Shown in pieces: positions 43,836 through 53,462 of a stretch of 64,000 bases of DNA. The notes under the pieces were generated by a model. That model searched no databases, was not told where the DNA came from, and saw nothing but the letters and a program-made list of their open reading frames with translations. Within the stretch, counting starts at the first letter, position 1; each line of letters opens with the position of its first letter. The stretch lies in assembly GCF_025150245.1 (NCBI RefSeq), contig NZ_CP102279.1:3124305-3188304 (forward strand), read 5' to 3'. The position numbers and the translations under genes were made by a program. The DNA is from Dorea formicigenerans (lineage in GTDB: Bacteria > Bacillota > Clostridia > Lachnospirales > Lachnospiraceae).

Positions 43836-45161
43836 CTACGCTGCGCACCACGGAAGTCCTTCTTCTTTCTCTTCCACAAGTGAAAGTTTGAAATTTCGGC
43901 AATCCGGATCGTCGAACATCTTCTCATCCAGCATGCTCTGAATCTGAGATCGCATGTAACGGCATCCGAGATTTTTTCCGGCAGCTTTTTCTGCCAGGAT
44001 TCGTTTTGTCTTATCGTCTACGGAAAGATTCACCATATACAGCTTCTCAAGCTGACGAATCGGGGACATCTGTTTTCTGCTGTTCAGAATGTGCTCAAAA
44101 TCATCGACGGTCAGAGCATTTAACGCTACGATCTGCTGGATACGTCCTGCAATCTCCCGACGGACATTTCCGTACTCAACGAGATCTTCGATTGTGATTG
44201 ACTCTGCTTCTTCATCAGGAGCTGTGTTCTGGAAGAATCCGATGGTTGCCGGTTTGTCTTCACGGTTCTGAAGCAGCGTCTCAAAACTTCCGCAGAAGAC
44301 AAATGAAACATGACTGCAATCAATTGTCGTCTTTTTGGCATCATTGCCTTCTGAGACGAAATCAACTTTATCTCCGTCCATAATCTTTAGAAATTCATTC
44401 TGGATTTTTCGGGAATAATCTACTCCGGCCGACCCGATCGATGGCTCAAAGAGCTTGTCTGCCTCATCGATGACAATCAGCATTTTTTTCACTTTTTCGG
44501 CAGGCTCCTCAAGGAAAATATCTTTTACGTGATAGCTGCCTTTCCAGCCGTCACAGGCAATCTGAGGACCATTCACGATTTTGATGAACGGGAATCTCTT
44601 CTGAAGGGAGCGCCAGATTTCTGTTTTACCACATCCGGTCGGTCCGGCAAGAATCATATTCCGTCTGCGTCCTTTCAAATGATTGTAGAGCATGATTGCT
44701 GCTGCTTTTTTTGCATTCTCCTGTCTGTAGACATTCTCGTCCAAATATTCGTAGATCATCTGTGGTGTCCATTCGACTTCGCCTTCGTCAAATGGCGTCT
44801 TATCAAAAGTTGTTTCGAACTCCGGCTCTGGCTTTATATACTTATAAGTCTTACGTTCTGATGCTTCAGCAAGAAGCTGAGCCAGCTTATCTGTTTCGCT
44901 GAGACTTAAATCTGTATTGACCAGTGCTTCAAGGAGAACCGCCCCGGCTGTCGCTTCCCGGTTTTTCTTCCAGAAGCTTGCAAGTTCTTCTGTAAAGTCC
45001 AGAAGTTCATAGTATTCTTCATCGCTTATGTCATCATACTCTCCGGCCTTTGCATCAGCTGTAAAGGTTACTGCCGGATTTGTCATCGTGACGTCAACTC
45101 CGCCCTTTGTCATAAGTCCGATATAAGTTTTCCAGAAATCAAAAGCTTTTTCTCTTAACAT
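43836..45161 (-). CDS. ClpX-like AAA+ ATPase without zinc domain
   Basis: A 441-residue ATPase. The first 150 residues are acidic and unrecognised; no ClpX zinc-binding domain is present. AAA+ core: Walker A AGPTGCGKTEIW (about 172), Walker B LIVIDEADKLFEPS, sensor region HVSFVFCGSFETLL, and an arginine-finger-like stretch. The C-terminal small domain (SPIRQLEKLYMVNLSVDDKT) resembles ClpX/HslU. GGGAGGGTACATTT precedes the ATG. Context with a PP2C phosphatase and a kinase suggests a phosphorylation-controlled unfoldase. Confidence 0.82.
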   Translation of the reverse strand: MLREKAFDFWKTYIGLMTKGGVDVTMTNPAVTFTADAKAGEYDDISDEEYYELLDFTEELASFWKKNREATAGAVLLEALVNTDLSLSETDKLAQLLAEASERKTYKYIKPEPEFETTFDKTPFDEGEVEWTPQMIYEYLDENVYRQENAKKAAAIMLYNHLKGRRRNMILAGPTGCGKTEIWRSLQKRFPFIKIVNGPQIACDGWKGSYHVKDIFLEEPAEKVKKMLIVIDEADKLFEPSIGSAGVDYSRKIQNEFLKIMDGDKVDFVSEGNDAKKTTIDCSHVSFVFCGSFETLLQNREDKPATIGFFQNTAPDEEAESITIEDLVEYGNVRREIAGRIQQIVALNALTVDDFEHILNSRKQMSPIRQLEKLYMVNLSVDDKTKRILAEKAAGKNLGCRYMRSQIQSMLDEKMFDDPDCRNFKLSLVEEKEEGLPWCAA

Positions 45162-45306
45162 AAATGTACCCTCCCAGGTTTGTTTTCATTTTCGATTGAA
45201 AATATATGTTCAAATGTGTTTGTTTTCATGTGTTTCTTTGTTTATGTCTCTATCTTACTACATCACATTTTCACATCTGTAACCGGGAAGGGTACCTTCT
45301 CATCTT

Positions 45307-46245
45307 CTACACAACCTTCGCAATAATAAACGTTGCATTATCTTCCGCTCCCATGCGGTTGACTTCATCGACCATTTTTCCACGTGCTTCTGCTACCGGC
45401 ATCTGCAAGATTTCTTCCAGGACTTCATCTTTCACCATATCCGTCACACCGTCTGTACAAAGCAGATACTTATCACCTTTCTGATATTCAAGCTTGTAGA
45501 AATCCATCTTTTTAAAATCATCTGCATACTCCGTTCCGATATAACCGACCAGCGCACTTCGTATATGCCCCGGATGGCGGTAAGTATGATCGGTGGACAA
45601 CTGCGCAAGCTTCCCTTCACGCAGCCGGTAAATTCTGGAATCTCCAAGAGACATTCCGAAAATGTAATTCCGACCGAACTTTAACGCCGCCATGGTCGTC
45701 CCCGTTTGTCTTACCTTCTGCATTTTCTTCCATTTTATAAGATTGGCTTCCATTGCTTTTGCAATTTTCCACATACATGCTTCATAGTCAGCCTCTTCTC
45801 TCGATCTCCATGGGCATTCTGCCTTCGCAAGTGTCACTGCCGCAATATACGAAGCCATCTCTCCGCACGGCAGGCCGCCGATTCCGTCGAACACAGCAAC
45901 CCATTTACCTGACACATCAGCCTCTGGCGCATGAAGGATTTCACCTATAGGATTATCTTCCAGTAATTCTGCCACATCGAAATCATCGAAATCCGGAATC
46001 TCCCCATTCTCTTCCGCTTCTCTATAACTCTCTTCAATAATCTGCAACATTTCTTCAGACAGTTCTTCTTCCTCCGGTTCCACTTCTTCCGGCTCTCCTG
46101 ACGTCAGACGCAGCGCAATTCCCCCGTCCGAATCCATGTATTGCCCGTTAAAATAAAAATTGTCTTCGTTCGTGTCCCGGAACTCGCCGGTCATGCTGGT
46201 ACATACCGCTTCCACTTTCACCAACTTTTCCTTATTCTTCGTCAT
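45307..46245 (-). CDS. PP2C-family Ser/Thr protein phosphatase
   Basis: A 312-residue phosphatase starting at 46245 (MTKNKEKLVKVEAVCTS) with GGGAGAAG upstream. Metal-binding and PP2C motifs: RDTNEDNFYFNG, VAVFDGIGGLPCGE, TGTTMAALK, GDSRIYRLREGKL, LLCTDGVTDMV and GAEDNATFI. An unusual acidic insertion (about 55-105, EEVEPEEEELSEEML) sits between the first two motifs. It overlaps the 410-residue gene by 14 bases. It should reverse phosphorylation by the kinases in the same cluster. Confidence 0.92.
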   Translation of the reverse strand: MTKNKEKLVKVEAVCTSMTGEFRDTNEDNFYFNGQYMDSDGGIALRLTSGEPEEVEPEEEELSEEMLQIIEESYREAEENGEIPDFDDFDVAELLEDNPIGEILHAPEADVSGKWVAVFDGIGGLPCGEMASYIAAVTLAKAECPWRSREEADYEACMWKIAKAMEANLIKWKKMQKVRQTGTTMAALKFGRNYIFGMSLGDSRIYRLREGKLAQLSTDHTYRHPGHIRSALVGYIGTEYADDFKKMDFYKLEYQKGDKYLLCTDGVTDMVKDEVLEEILQMPVAEARGKMVDEVNRMGAEDNATFIIAKVV

Positions 46246-47464
46246 ATGACTTCTCCCATACTCCTGCAAATGTATCTAACAGATCTTCTGATACGACACA
46301 CATCATGACAAATGCCTCATACGGGTTGACCGGATATAACTCGATCATTCCCGCTTCTATTAACAAATCATTGGTCTCATCTACAAATTCATTAAAACGT
46401 GCCGGTGCACTTTTCGTCAGTTTTTCTTCGTCCAATGCATAAATCAGGAAAATCAGTGTAATCAGATCAAATCGCTCAATCGGCTTACCACCTAAAATTC
46501 CATTGATTCTGGCACGGCTCAGACGTTTGCTCTTGAACTGTTCTTTCAGCTTTGCAAAGGACATCAGATTACCATTATCTGTTACAGCCACTCCACTATA
46601 CAATATGCTCTCCATTCTGGACGGATTGATATCTTCCGCTTTCAGTTCCGCCTGTTTTCCATCTTTTTCAATCAAATCCGGATAACAGTTCAAATGCTTT
46701 GCACACAGCTTCTGCGCTCTCTCGTACAGTCTCATAAACACTTCCCGCGCCTGTGTCTCACGTTTTTTTGCAACGCCAAGCTGTTTCAGATAATGTAAAT
46801 ATTTCTCCAGACCTTCCTCGCTGCTCACATACATTTTCGGGTCATTCTGCATTGCCTGCCACATATGATTCTCCCGAATGGACGGATCTTCTGCCTGATT
46901 CTCATAAGCTTCAAGAAGCTTCTGCGCCTCCATCCAAGACTTTCCATTATACCTGCAGTGCCAGTAAATCGTTTCCGAAGGACTCGTAAAATCAAAATCC
47001 GGCTCCTTTAATACCAGTGTCAGGAATTCAGAAATCTGTTTATCATTCATATCCAGTCCAAATCCGATATAAAACATATTCTCACGCTTTACACTCTCTG
47101 ATGTCAGCCAGCGGTTCGCTTTTTTCTTTAATTTCTTTTTTTCTTCTACATCGTTCGAATCATAGCAATCGTTTCTCGCAAAGATTTCCAACAGCAGCTC
47201 AGGATAATTTGTGACCTGATTAAAGTTTTCTTTAATCCCTGCATATTCATAAATATATCTTCTCAAAAAGTCTTTAAATGATACAATCTCCATGATGTTC
47301 GTCAGATACTTATAGATCGTATCTTCACTCGCTCCCTGGAACTGATCTGACTCAATCGTATCATAAAATTCCTTCATAGCTGTAAGCGTGAAGTTCTGTG
47401 GACGGATTGTTTTCTCCTCATCGTAATCCAGTATATTTTTCTTGGACATATTTTCCTTAGACAT
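46232..47464 (-). CDS. Hypothetical helical protein between kinase and phosphatase
   Basis: A 410-residue soluble protein of mostly helical character (LLLEIFARNDCYDSNDVEEK, EFLTLVLKEPDFDFTSPSE). I recognise no domain. It overlaps the kinase gene by 8 bases upstream and the phosphatase by 14 downstream, so it is certainly co-translated with both. It may be a scaffold or a kinase substrate. Two in-frame ATGs near the start are possible. Confidence 0.7.
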   Translation of the reverse strand: MSKENMSKKNILDYDEEKTIRPQNFTLTAMKEFYDTIESDQFQGASEDTIYKYLTNIMEIVSFKDFLRRYIYEYAGIKENFNQVTNYPELLLEIFARNDCYDSNDVEEKKKLKKKANRWLTSESVKRENMFYIGFGLDMNDKQISEFLTLVLKEPDFDFTSPSETIYWHCRYNGKSWMEAQKLLEAYENQAEDPSIRENHMWQAMQNDPKMYVSSEEGLEKYLHYLKQLGVAKKRETQAREVFMRLYERAQKLCAKHLNCYPDLIEKDGKQAELKAEDINPSRMESILYSGVAVTDNGNLMSFAKLKEQFKSKRLSRARINGILGGKPIERFDLITLIFLIYALDEEKLTKSAPARFNEFVDETNDLLIEAGMIELYPVNPYEAFVMMCVVSEDLLDTFAGVWEKSYDEE

Positions 47465-48455
47465 ATTTTCTTATCTCCTTTTCCTTATTTCCGATACTTT
47501 TTGCATTTTCCAGATCTGCTCTCATATCTGCCGCAGACTGATAACGGTCTTTCGGTTCAAAGGCACATGCTTTTAAAATAATTCTTCTCAGCGGTTCAAA
47601 TGCTATCTTGGGCTCCGGCAATTCTCCCTTACAACGAGCATTCATCTGAGCAACTGAATCATGGAGGTCCCAAAATGGCAGCCTCATATCATTTGCAAAA
47701 TAATATAGTACCATTCCCAGCGAATAAATATCTGCACTTTTATCATAAAATGTATTATATACTTCCGGTGCCATATAATTTCTCGTACCAATTACTGTCA
47801 TCGATCCATCATCCCACTCTCTCGCAAGACCAAAATCGCCAAGTTTAAAAGTTCCGTCTTTCGCAACCATAATATTCTCCGGTTTAATATCCCGATGCAA
47901 TACATTTTCCTTATGGCAGACCTCCAGCGCCTGACAGATTTCAATTCCAAGCCGGATGATTTCCTCCTGATTCATGCGTTCCTCTGTAAATTTGAAATCC
48001 TGATTTTGTGAATCGCTGCTTTCCAAATTACTACTCTCTAAATCCTCTTCCTCCGGATAAGCATAGTCCATCAGCTCCGTAAGATATTCCATCTGTATGT
48101 AGGCACGCCAGTAATTTTCCTCCGGCATTTTTTCCAGACAACTGCCTTTAATTTGGACAATATGCTTCTCATCCATAAATGATTCCAATATATTAACTTT
48201 CCTTGCAAGCTTGTTAAATTCCTTACCAAAATCTCTTCTCGCGGCCGCTATGTCATTACGATATTGGAATCTGATTCTTTTTTTTGTAAGATTTTTCTCG
48301 ATAACTTTTAAAGCCCAATATTCTTCCTGATCCGTTCCTTTATTTCTCACCATGCGGTAAACAGCTCCATAAGAGCCTTGCCCCAGTAGTTCATCAATTT
48401 CATATCCATGAGAACTCCACTGTCTTGGCAGCTCCGGAAATTGTAGATTTCTCAT
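47457..48455 (-). CDS. Hanks-type Ser/Thr protein kinase (1)
   Basis: A 332-residue cytosolic kinase; ATG at 48455 after GGAGG. Glycine loop LGQGSYGAVYRM, VAIK-like WALKVIEK, catalytic loop LHRDIKPENIM, metal-binding GDFGLA and APE-type MAPEVY. It has no membrane segment and no PASTA repeats. An extended acidic/serine insertion lies at about 130-155 (LESSNLESSDSQNQ). It is first in the operon kinase-unknown-PP2C, and a paralogous kinase is divergent at 48970. Confidence 0.93.
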   Translation of the reverse strand: MRNLQFPELPRQWSSHGYEIDELLGQGSYGAVYRMVRNKGTDQEEYWALKVIEKNLTKKRIRFQYRNDIAAARRDFGKEFNKLARKVNILESFMDEKHIVQIKGSCLEKMPEENYWRAYIQMEYLTELMDYAYPEEEDLESSNLESSDSQNQDFKFTEERMNQEEIIRLGIEICQALEVCHKENVLHRDIKPENIMVAKDGTFKLGDFGLAREWDDGSMTVIGTRNYMAPEVYNTFYDKSADIYSLGMVLYYFANDMRLPFWDLHDSVAQMNARCKGELPEPKIAFEPLRRIILKACAFEPKDRYQSAADMRADLENAKSIGNKEKEIRKYV

Positions 48456-48656
48456 CAAAATCTTTCCTCCACAATGTATTCACAATATATTATATATGAC
48501 ATTGTATCAGTCCTCTGACAACCTTTCAACACACTTCCTCCTGTGGCGGAAAATTTATGGATTCCGTTGTCATTACAAAATCACTATTCGAATCCTTTAC
48601 AATAACGTCATCAGATTACAAATGCAGCAATCCAAAGGATTGGAAAGGAGTTTACG

Positions 48657-48854
48657 ATGATCATTGTATATGGTTTATTTATTTACAGTATTTATGAATT
48701 TCTCAAATTTTTGTTTTTAGCCACACTCGGAGATATCATCACCACAATCAAAGGTAATTACGACAGTCCTGAAAGGGACAGAGCCATCAAACGAGATCTG
48801 TGGACAGTTGCAAAGAGTATTATTGCTTTCATCATTGCCTGTATATTATTTTAA
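48657..48854 (+). CDS. Small membrane protein between the two kinases
   Basis: A 65-residue protein after GGAAAGGAGTTTACG, with membrane segments at about 2-24 and 47-64 and a charged loop (SPERDRAIKRDLW). Unknown function. It lies in the divergent region between the two kinases, on the side of kinase 2. Confidence 0.55.
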   Translation: MIIVYGLFIYSIYEFLKFLFLATLGDIITTIKGNYDSPERDRAIKRDLWTVAKSIIAFIIACILF

Positions 48855-48969
48855 AGTTTAAAGTTCATTTTGGTATCTAATCTAGTAATTTTCAATCATC
48901 CAGAATATAATGAAAAAGTATCAGCTTTTTAATTAAAATCGCAATTCTAAAATAAAAGGAACAAAAAAG

Positions 48970-49959
48970 ATGACATTTCCAAAATTACCAATACAGTGGA
49001 GCGAGAACGGCTATGAGATTACAGAAGAATTAGGTCATGGTTCTTACGGTTCTGTTTATAAACTAGTAAAAGATAAAGGAACGGAAAATGAAGAGGTTTC
49101 GGCCCTGAAAATTATAAACTGGACATTGGATAACAATACGGTACGGTATGAATTTACCAAGGATTGGGACGAAGCCAGAAAAAGCTACGCGCAGCGATTC
49201 GACCAGATGACACAAGAAGTGAATCTATTAGAATCATTTGTGGGAATGAAGACGATTGTGCAGTTGAAAGGAAGCTGTACGGAAAAAATGCCGGAGTTAA
49301 ATTACTGGAAGCTTTATATCCAGATGGAATATCTGAAAGATCTGATGGATTTTGCAGACGAATGTAATGGACTTACAAGAAAACAAATTGTGAAGTTGGG
49401 AATTGATATTTGCAATGCCTTAGAAGTATGTCATGCAAAAAATATCATTCATCGTGATATCAAGCCGGCAAATATTATGGTCTCCCCAAAAGGTTACTTT
49501 AAACTGGGAGATTTTGGTGTTGCCAGACAGCAGATTTCAGGAACTATGACCGTGATTGGCTCTTATGATTTTATGGCACCGGAAGTTTACAAAGGAATGC
49601 CTTATGACCAGACCGCAGACATTTATTCCCTTGGTATGGTTTTATATTACCTGGCAAATGATTTCAAACTGCCTTTTTCTGAAATTCAAAGTTCCATAGA
49701 CCGGATAAACCGGCGTATGAACGGAGATACCGAATGGGACTGGAAGCAAAAGCTGTCAAGCTGGGGAATTGCAACAAATATCAAACAAAAAATGTCTGAA
49801 GAAATCCTCTATGATACTGTAATGACCGCCTGTGCTAATGACCCGAAAGCTCGATATCAGTCAGCGACGGCAATGAAACGGGATTTAATGATATGCATGG
49901 ATAAAATCTGTACATTAGAAAAAAGGAAGGATAACTGGGAAGCTGCGAAGAAGAAATAA
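48970..49959 (+). CDS. Hanks-type Ser/Thr protein kinase (2)
   Basis: A 329-residue cytosolic kinase paralogous to 47457-48455: shared QWSxxGYEI opening, G-loop LGHGSYGSVYKL, IHRDIKPANIM, GDFGVARQ, TVIGSYDFMAPEVY. No membrane segment or PASTA domain. Both kinases share the same C-terminal layout ending in a ...RYQSA.AM..DL motif. The two are oriented divergently about 500 bases apart, suggesting duplication and perhaps distinct inputs to one phosphatase. Confidence 0.92.
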   Translation: MTFPKLPIQWSENGYEITEELGHGSYGSVYKLVKDKGTENEEVSALKIINWTLDNNTVRYEFTKDWDEARKSYAQRFDQMTQEVNLLESFVGMKTIVQLKGSCTEKMPELNYWKLYIQMEYLKDLMDFADECNGLTRKQIVKLGIDICNALEVCHAKNIIHRDIKPANIMVSPKGYFKLGDFGVARQQISGTMTVIGSYDFMAPEVYKGMPYDQTADIYSLGMVLYYLANDFKLPFSEIQSSIDRINRRMNGDTEWDWKQKLSSWGIATNIKQKMSEEILYDTVMTACANDPKARYQSATAMKRDLMICMDKICTLEKRKDNWEAAKKK

Positions 49960-49961
49960 AA

Positions 49962-50003
49962 AGAAGAACCTTGGACTTTGATTGCCTTGGTTCTTCCTTT
50001 TCT
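49962..50003 (+). terminator. Terminator after kinase 2
   Basis: AAGAACC pairs with GGTTCTT over an 18-nt loop, followed by CCTTTTCTTCT. Moderately convincing. Confidence 0.6.
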
Positions 50004-50154
50004 TCTCTCCTGTTAGTTTTCCACGTTATAGTCTCTGATTCATGTATTTTTCCACATTATCATCAAGAGTTATCCCACTCAATTAATTTCATAATTTTTT
50101 CACAGCATTTACCACCTTTGATGACAAATACATTTTCTGCCCTTTTTCCACATT

Positions 50155-50196
50155 AAAGTAGCCATTATAATTATCCTTAATTATAATGGCTACTTT
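50155..50196. repeat. Perfect 19-bp stem hairpin
   Basis: AAAGTAGCCATTATAATTA, a TCCT loop, and the exact complement. No long T tract follows in either direction. It may terminate the proposed minus-strand transcript described for 50197-51073 or be a palindromic repeat. Confidence 0.7.
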
Positions 50197-51044
50197 ATAT
50201 TAAATTTCATTATATTCATATTTTTTATTATCGGAGGTTTCTGTTGATCTTGTTCCCTGCCTGTTTTCCTTTCTTTTAGAACTATAACATGTAATTCAAA
50301 GTCGCCGATTTACGCTTCATTGATTTGATTTATATAACCCTCATCTTCTATATTGAAGTTCCTTACTATTCCCTATCTATAACTTTCTCATAGTAGTTAT
50401 CGCTATCATTCTCTTCCATGAGATTCTTCAATATACTCTACGACCATCCAGCTATTCCGTCTATAGCATCTCTTCTTTATAGAACTCATTTTTTATATAA
50501 ATCTCGATTAGTTCGATGTTTCTTTACACATCTTCTAATTCCTTGAATTACTGCGGTATCTTTATCCTCAATATGTTCTGCAAATGTTTTCTCTTTTATA
50601 CCGGTTATCTTTTCTTCTCCGATTTATCTTTTTTATTCAATCTTCTTACCGGATTTTTATGATCTATGGTTAAGGCTTATTCTGTGGGAACTTCCATTTG
50701 CCATACCACCAACATATTGACTATTTATAGATTCTGAATTGTCCAACGGTTTAAGCCTCCTTCCTTTCTATTTCGTTCGTCCCTTTCTCGTCAGGACTTC
50801 TATCGATGATTCCTAAGGAATTATTCTATCAAATCTTCTTATACGAATTTCGATTTAACCTTTTGGGTTATTTTAGGTTATTCTATCTTAATCTAAAATT
50901 TGTTGATTTAATTTTCGATTTAATCTTTTCATTAAATTTTTTTACTGAACTTTTTTGGTTCTTCTTTATCATTTAATTTTTTTGATCATATCTTATATTA
51001 AATCTTTTTTGATTTGATATTTTGTTTTCCTTTGGATTGACTAT
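50197..51044 (-). ncRNA. Candidate long non-coding or decayed transcript
   Basis: This gene-free stretch is strongly pyrimidine-rich on the plus strand, so a minus-strand transcript would be purine-rich like Firmicute mRNA. A near-consensus promoter (51045-51073) reads into it and a perfect hairpin (50155-50196) lies at its far end. All frames are broken, but short protein-like pieces occur, for example a 45-codon open stretch containing TFAEHIEDKDTAVIQG. It could be a large RNA or a decayed gene. No Rfam family is recognised. Confidence 0.35.
50657..50746 (-). CDS. Possible 29-residue peptide in gene-free region
   Basis: TTG start with a perfect AAGGAGG 9 bases upstream encodes MDNSESINSQYVGGMANG plus 11 more residues. 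The excellent ribosome binding site in otherwise non-coding sequence is the only support. It could be a leader peptide or chance. Confidence 0.25.
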   Translation of the reverse strand: MDNSESINSQYVGGMANGSSHRISLNHRS

Positions 51045-51073
51045 ATAATACCATCTAGGTTTTATTTTGTCAA
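51045..51073 (-). promoter_or_regulatory. Near-consensus minus-strand promoter
   Basis: On the minus strand TTGACA, 17-bp spacer, TATTAT. It is downstream of the DUF3881 gene and reads away from it into the gene-free region, so it would drive an independent transcript. Confidence 0.65.
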
Positions 51074-51283
51074 TACTATTTATGATATTTATTTTAATTA
51101 ATTTATAATTGTATTATTTCCATAGAATATTCTGTATATTTATATTTTATCAAGTTGTTTTCTGATGATGTTTCATGATTTTAGTGTGTGATACATAACC
51201 GTCTAATACACAAGAGAGCAGGTAATCCCCTGCTCTCTTGTTATCTTACATTTTCAGTCTTATAATCATCTTATAGTCAGATA

Positions 51284-52159
51284 CTAATAATTAATATAGC
51301 CCTGAAGCCACATATTCGCCTTAAATCTGCGTCCTACTGCCGGTTCCCCAAGAAGTCCCTGTCTCGGCACGCAAACGTCAAATACGAGGCCATTTACGTC
51401 TAATTTCATCACGTAAACATTTTCCCCTGTATACTCATTCACGATTTCATGGAGTTCCTGAATCTCACCTAATATGGAATATCGGTCACACTCCACACTA
51501 TACGGCATGATGTATGTATCCACAATGCTGAATACGTCTTCCGTCACCAGTCGCCTTGACACCTTTGAGTAAGTATCAATGTCTTCCAGTGTGAGCGTCT
51601 CGATTGCATTGGGATCTCCGGATTTTGCAGCAGAGAGAAGCTGCATGCGGTTATACACCTCTTCTCTCTGTCGTTCTTTTTGTGAATGATCTTTCTTTAC
51701 CGGCAACAATATAGTCCCTGACTCGCATAATCCTGCAAGTGTTACAGATGTATAGTTCATCTTGTTACCGCTCAATTGCTTTTCTTTCAAATACTGTGGC
51801 ACATTTTGCAGATAAAATATAATCGTAATTCCGATTTTTGCATCTTCACAGATTCCTACATAGGCCTCTCTGTCCATTCTGCGCTCAATCGTGATATCTG
51901 CATAGGACGTGATTCCTGTTCCAAGAAAATATGGATAATAATATCTTTTCGTAAAGTTATCCACAGAATCCATGTCTCCGCACAGACATATCCCCATTCC
52001 AGGTCCGAATTCCTTCTGATATTCACAAAAATCTAATTCTTCGTCCTGATATACAAGCTCATGACACGTATATTGCTGTTCTACTTTATCCAGTATCTCA
52101 TATAATTCTTTTTTTGACTTCATGCTGCCAAATCCTATGGCATTCAGATATTGATGCAT
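51284..52159 (-). CDS. DUF3881 family protein
   Basis: A 291-residue protein (MHQYLNAIGFGSMKSKKELY) that I recognise as the DUF3881 type conserved in Lachnospiraceae and relatives. Function unknown; no membrane segment. It follows serS by 2 bases and is likely co-transcribed with it. Confidence 0.8.
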   Translation of the reverse strand: MHQYLNAIGFGSMKSKKELYEILDKVEQQYTCHELVYQDEELDFCEYQKEFGPGMGICLCGDMDSVDNFTKRYYYPYFLGTGITSYADITIERRMDREAYVGICEDAKIGITIIFYLQNVPQYLKEKQLSGNKMNYTSVTLAGLCESGTILLPVKKDHSQKERQREEVYNRMQLLSAAKSGDPNAIETLTLEDIDTYSKVSRRLVTEDVFSIVDTYIMPYSVECDRYSILGEIQELHEIVNEYTGENVYVMKLDVNGLVFDVCVPRQGLLGEPAVGRRFKANMWLQGYINY

Positions 52160-52161
52160 TT

Positions 52162-53448
52162 TTATTTCCTTTTGATTTCAGTCATACCACCCATATATGG
52201 ACGAAGTACCTCTGGGATTCTTACAGAACCATCTGCCTGAAGATTGTTCTCCAGAAATGCAATCAGCATTCTTGGTGGTGCTACTACAGTATTATTCAGT
52301 GTGTTTGCAAAATATTTGTTTCCATCAGCGTCTTTTACACGGATTCCAAGTCTTCTTGCCTGAGCATCTCCAAGGTTAGAGCAGCTTCCGACCTCGAAGT
52401 ATTTCTTCTGTCTTGGTGACCATGCCTCAACGTCACAGGATTTTACTTTCAGATCTGCCAGATCTCCGGAGCAGCACTCAAGTGTACGGACCGGGATATC
52501 CATAGAACGGAACAGATCTACTGTGTTCTGCCATAATTTGTCATACCACATCTTGCTCTCTTCCGGTTTACATACAACGATCATTTCCTGTTTCTCAAAC
52601 TGGTGGATACGGTATACTCCTCTTTCCTCGATACCATGTGCTCCTTTTTCTTTACGGAAACATGGAGAATAACTTGTAAGTGTCTGTGGAAGCTGATCCT
52701 CTGTCAACATTGTATCGATGAATTTACCGATCATGGAATGCTCACTTGTACCGATCAGATACAGGTCTTCACCCTCTATTTTGTACATCATGGCATCCAT
52801 CTCTGCAAAGCTCATAACTCCTGTTACTACATTACTTCTGATCATAAATGGAGGAATGCAGTAAGTAAATCCTCTGTCGATCATGAAATCTCTTGCATAA
52901 GAAATAACTGCAGAGTGAAGTCTTGCAATATCTCCCATAAGGTAATAGAATCCATTTCCGGCTACTTTTCCGGCACTTTCAAGGTCGATTCCATTAAAGC
53001 TTTCCATAATATCTGTATGATATGGAATTTCGTAATCAGGTACGACCGGCTCACCGAATTTTTCAATTTCAACGTTCTCGCTGTCGTCTTTTCCAATTGG
53101 TACAGAAGGATCGATAATATTTGGAATAATCATCATATTCTGTTTAATTTTAGCTTCTACTTCTTTTTCTTCTTTAGATAAAGCCTCTACTCGTTCTGCA
53201 TTTTCCTGAACTTTTTTCTTTAATTCTTCTGCTTCTTCTTTCTTTCCCTGTGCCATACATGCACCAATCTGTTTGGAAATCTGATTCTTATCAGCACGAA
53301 GAGCCTCTACTTCCTGTTTAATCTCACGGTTTCTCTGGTCCAATTCGATAACTTCATCAACCAGTGGAAGCTTATCATCCTGGAATTTATTTTTGATATT
53401 CTGTTTTACGACCTCCGGGTTATTTCTGACAAATTTGATATCTAACAT
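52162..53448 (-). CDS. serS: Seryl-tRNA synthetase
   Basis: A 428-residue class II synthetase charging tRNA-Ser. An N-terminal coiled-coil arm (about 30-110: NREIKQEVEALRADKNQISK) precedes the catalytic core with the serine-binding TSEHSMIG loop (TxE), motif 2 FRKEKGAHGIEERGVYR and motif 3 PPRMLIAFLENN. The 14-base gap to the DUF4446 gene leaves no room for a T-box leader, so it belongs to the parA-parB operon. Confidence 0.98.
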   Translation of the reverse strand: MLDIKFVRNNPEVVKQNIKNKFQDDKLPLVDEVIELDQRNREIKQEVEALRADKNQISKQIGACMAQGKKEEAEELKKKVQENAERVEALSKEEKEVEAKIKQNMMIIPNIIDPSVPIGKDDSENVEIEKFGEPVVPDYEIPYHTDIMESFNGIDLESAGKVAGNGFYYLMGDIARLHSAVISYARDFMIDRGFTYCIPPFMIRSNVVTGVMSFAEMDAMMYKIEGEDLYLIGTSEHSMIGKFIDTMLTEDQLPQTLTSYSPCFRKEKGAHGIEERGVYRIHQFEKQEMIVVCKPEESKMWYDKLWQNTVDLFRSMDIPVRTLECCSGDLADLKVKSCDVEAWSPRQKKYFEVGSCSNLGDAQARRLGIRVKDADGNKYFANTLNNTVVAPPRMLIAFLENNLQADGSVRIPEVLRPYMGGMTEIKRK

Positions 53449-53462
53449 CTCTCATATCCTCC

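Noticed and set aside
52160..53462. T-box leader for serS
   Set aside because: Only 14 bases separate serS from the upstream gene, so there is no room for a T-box.
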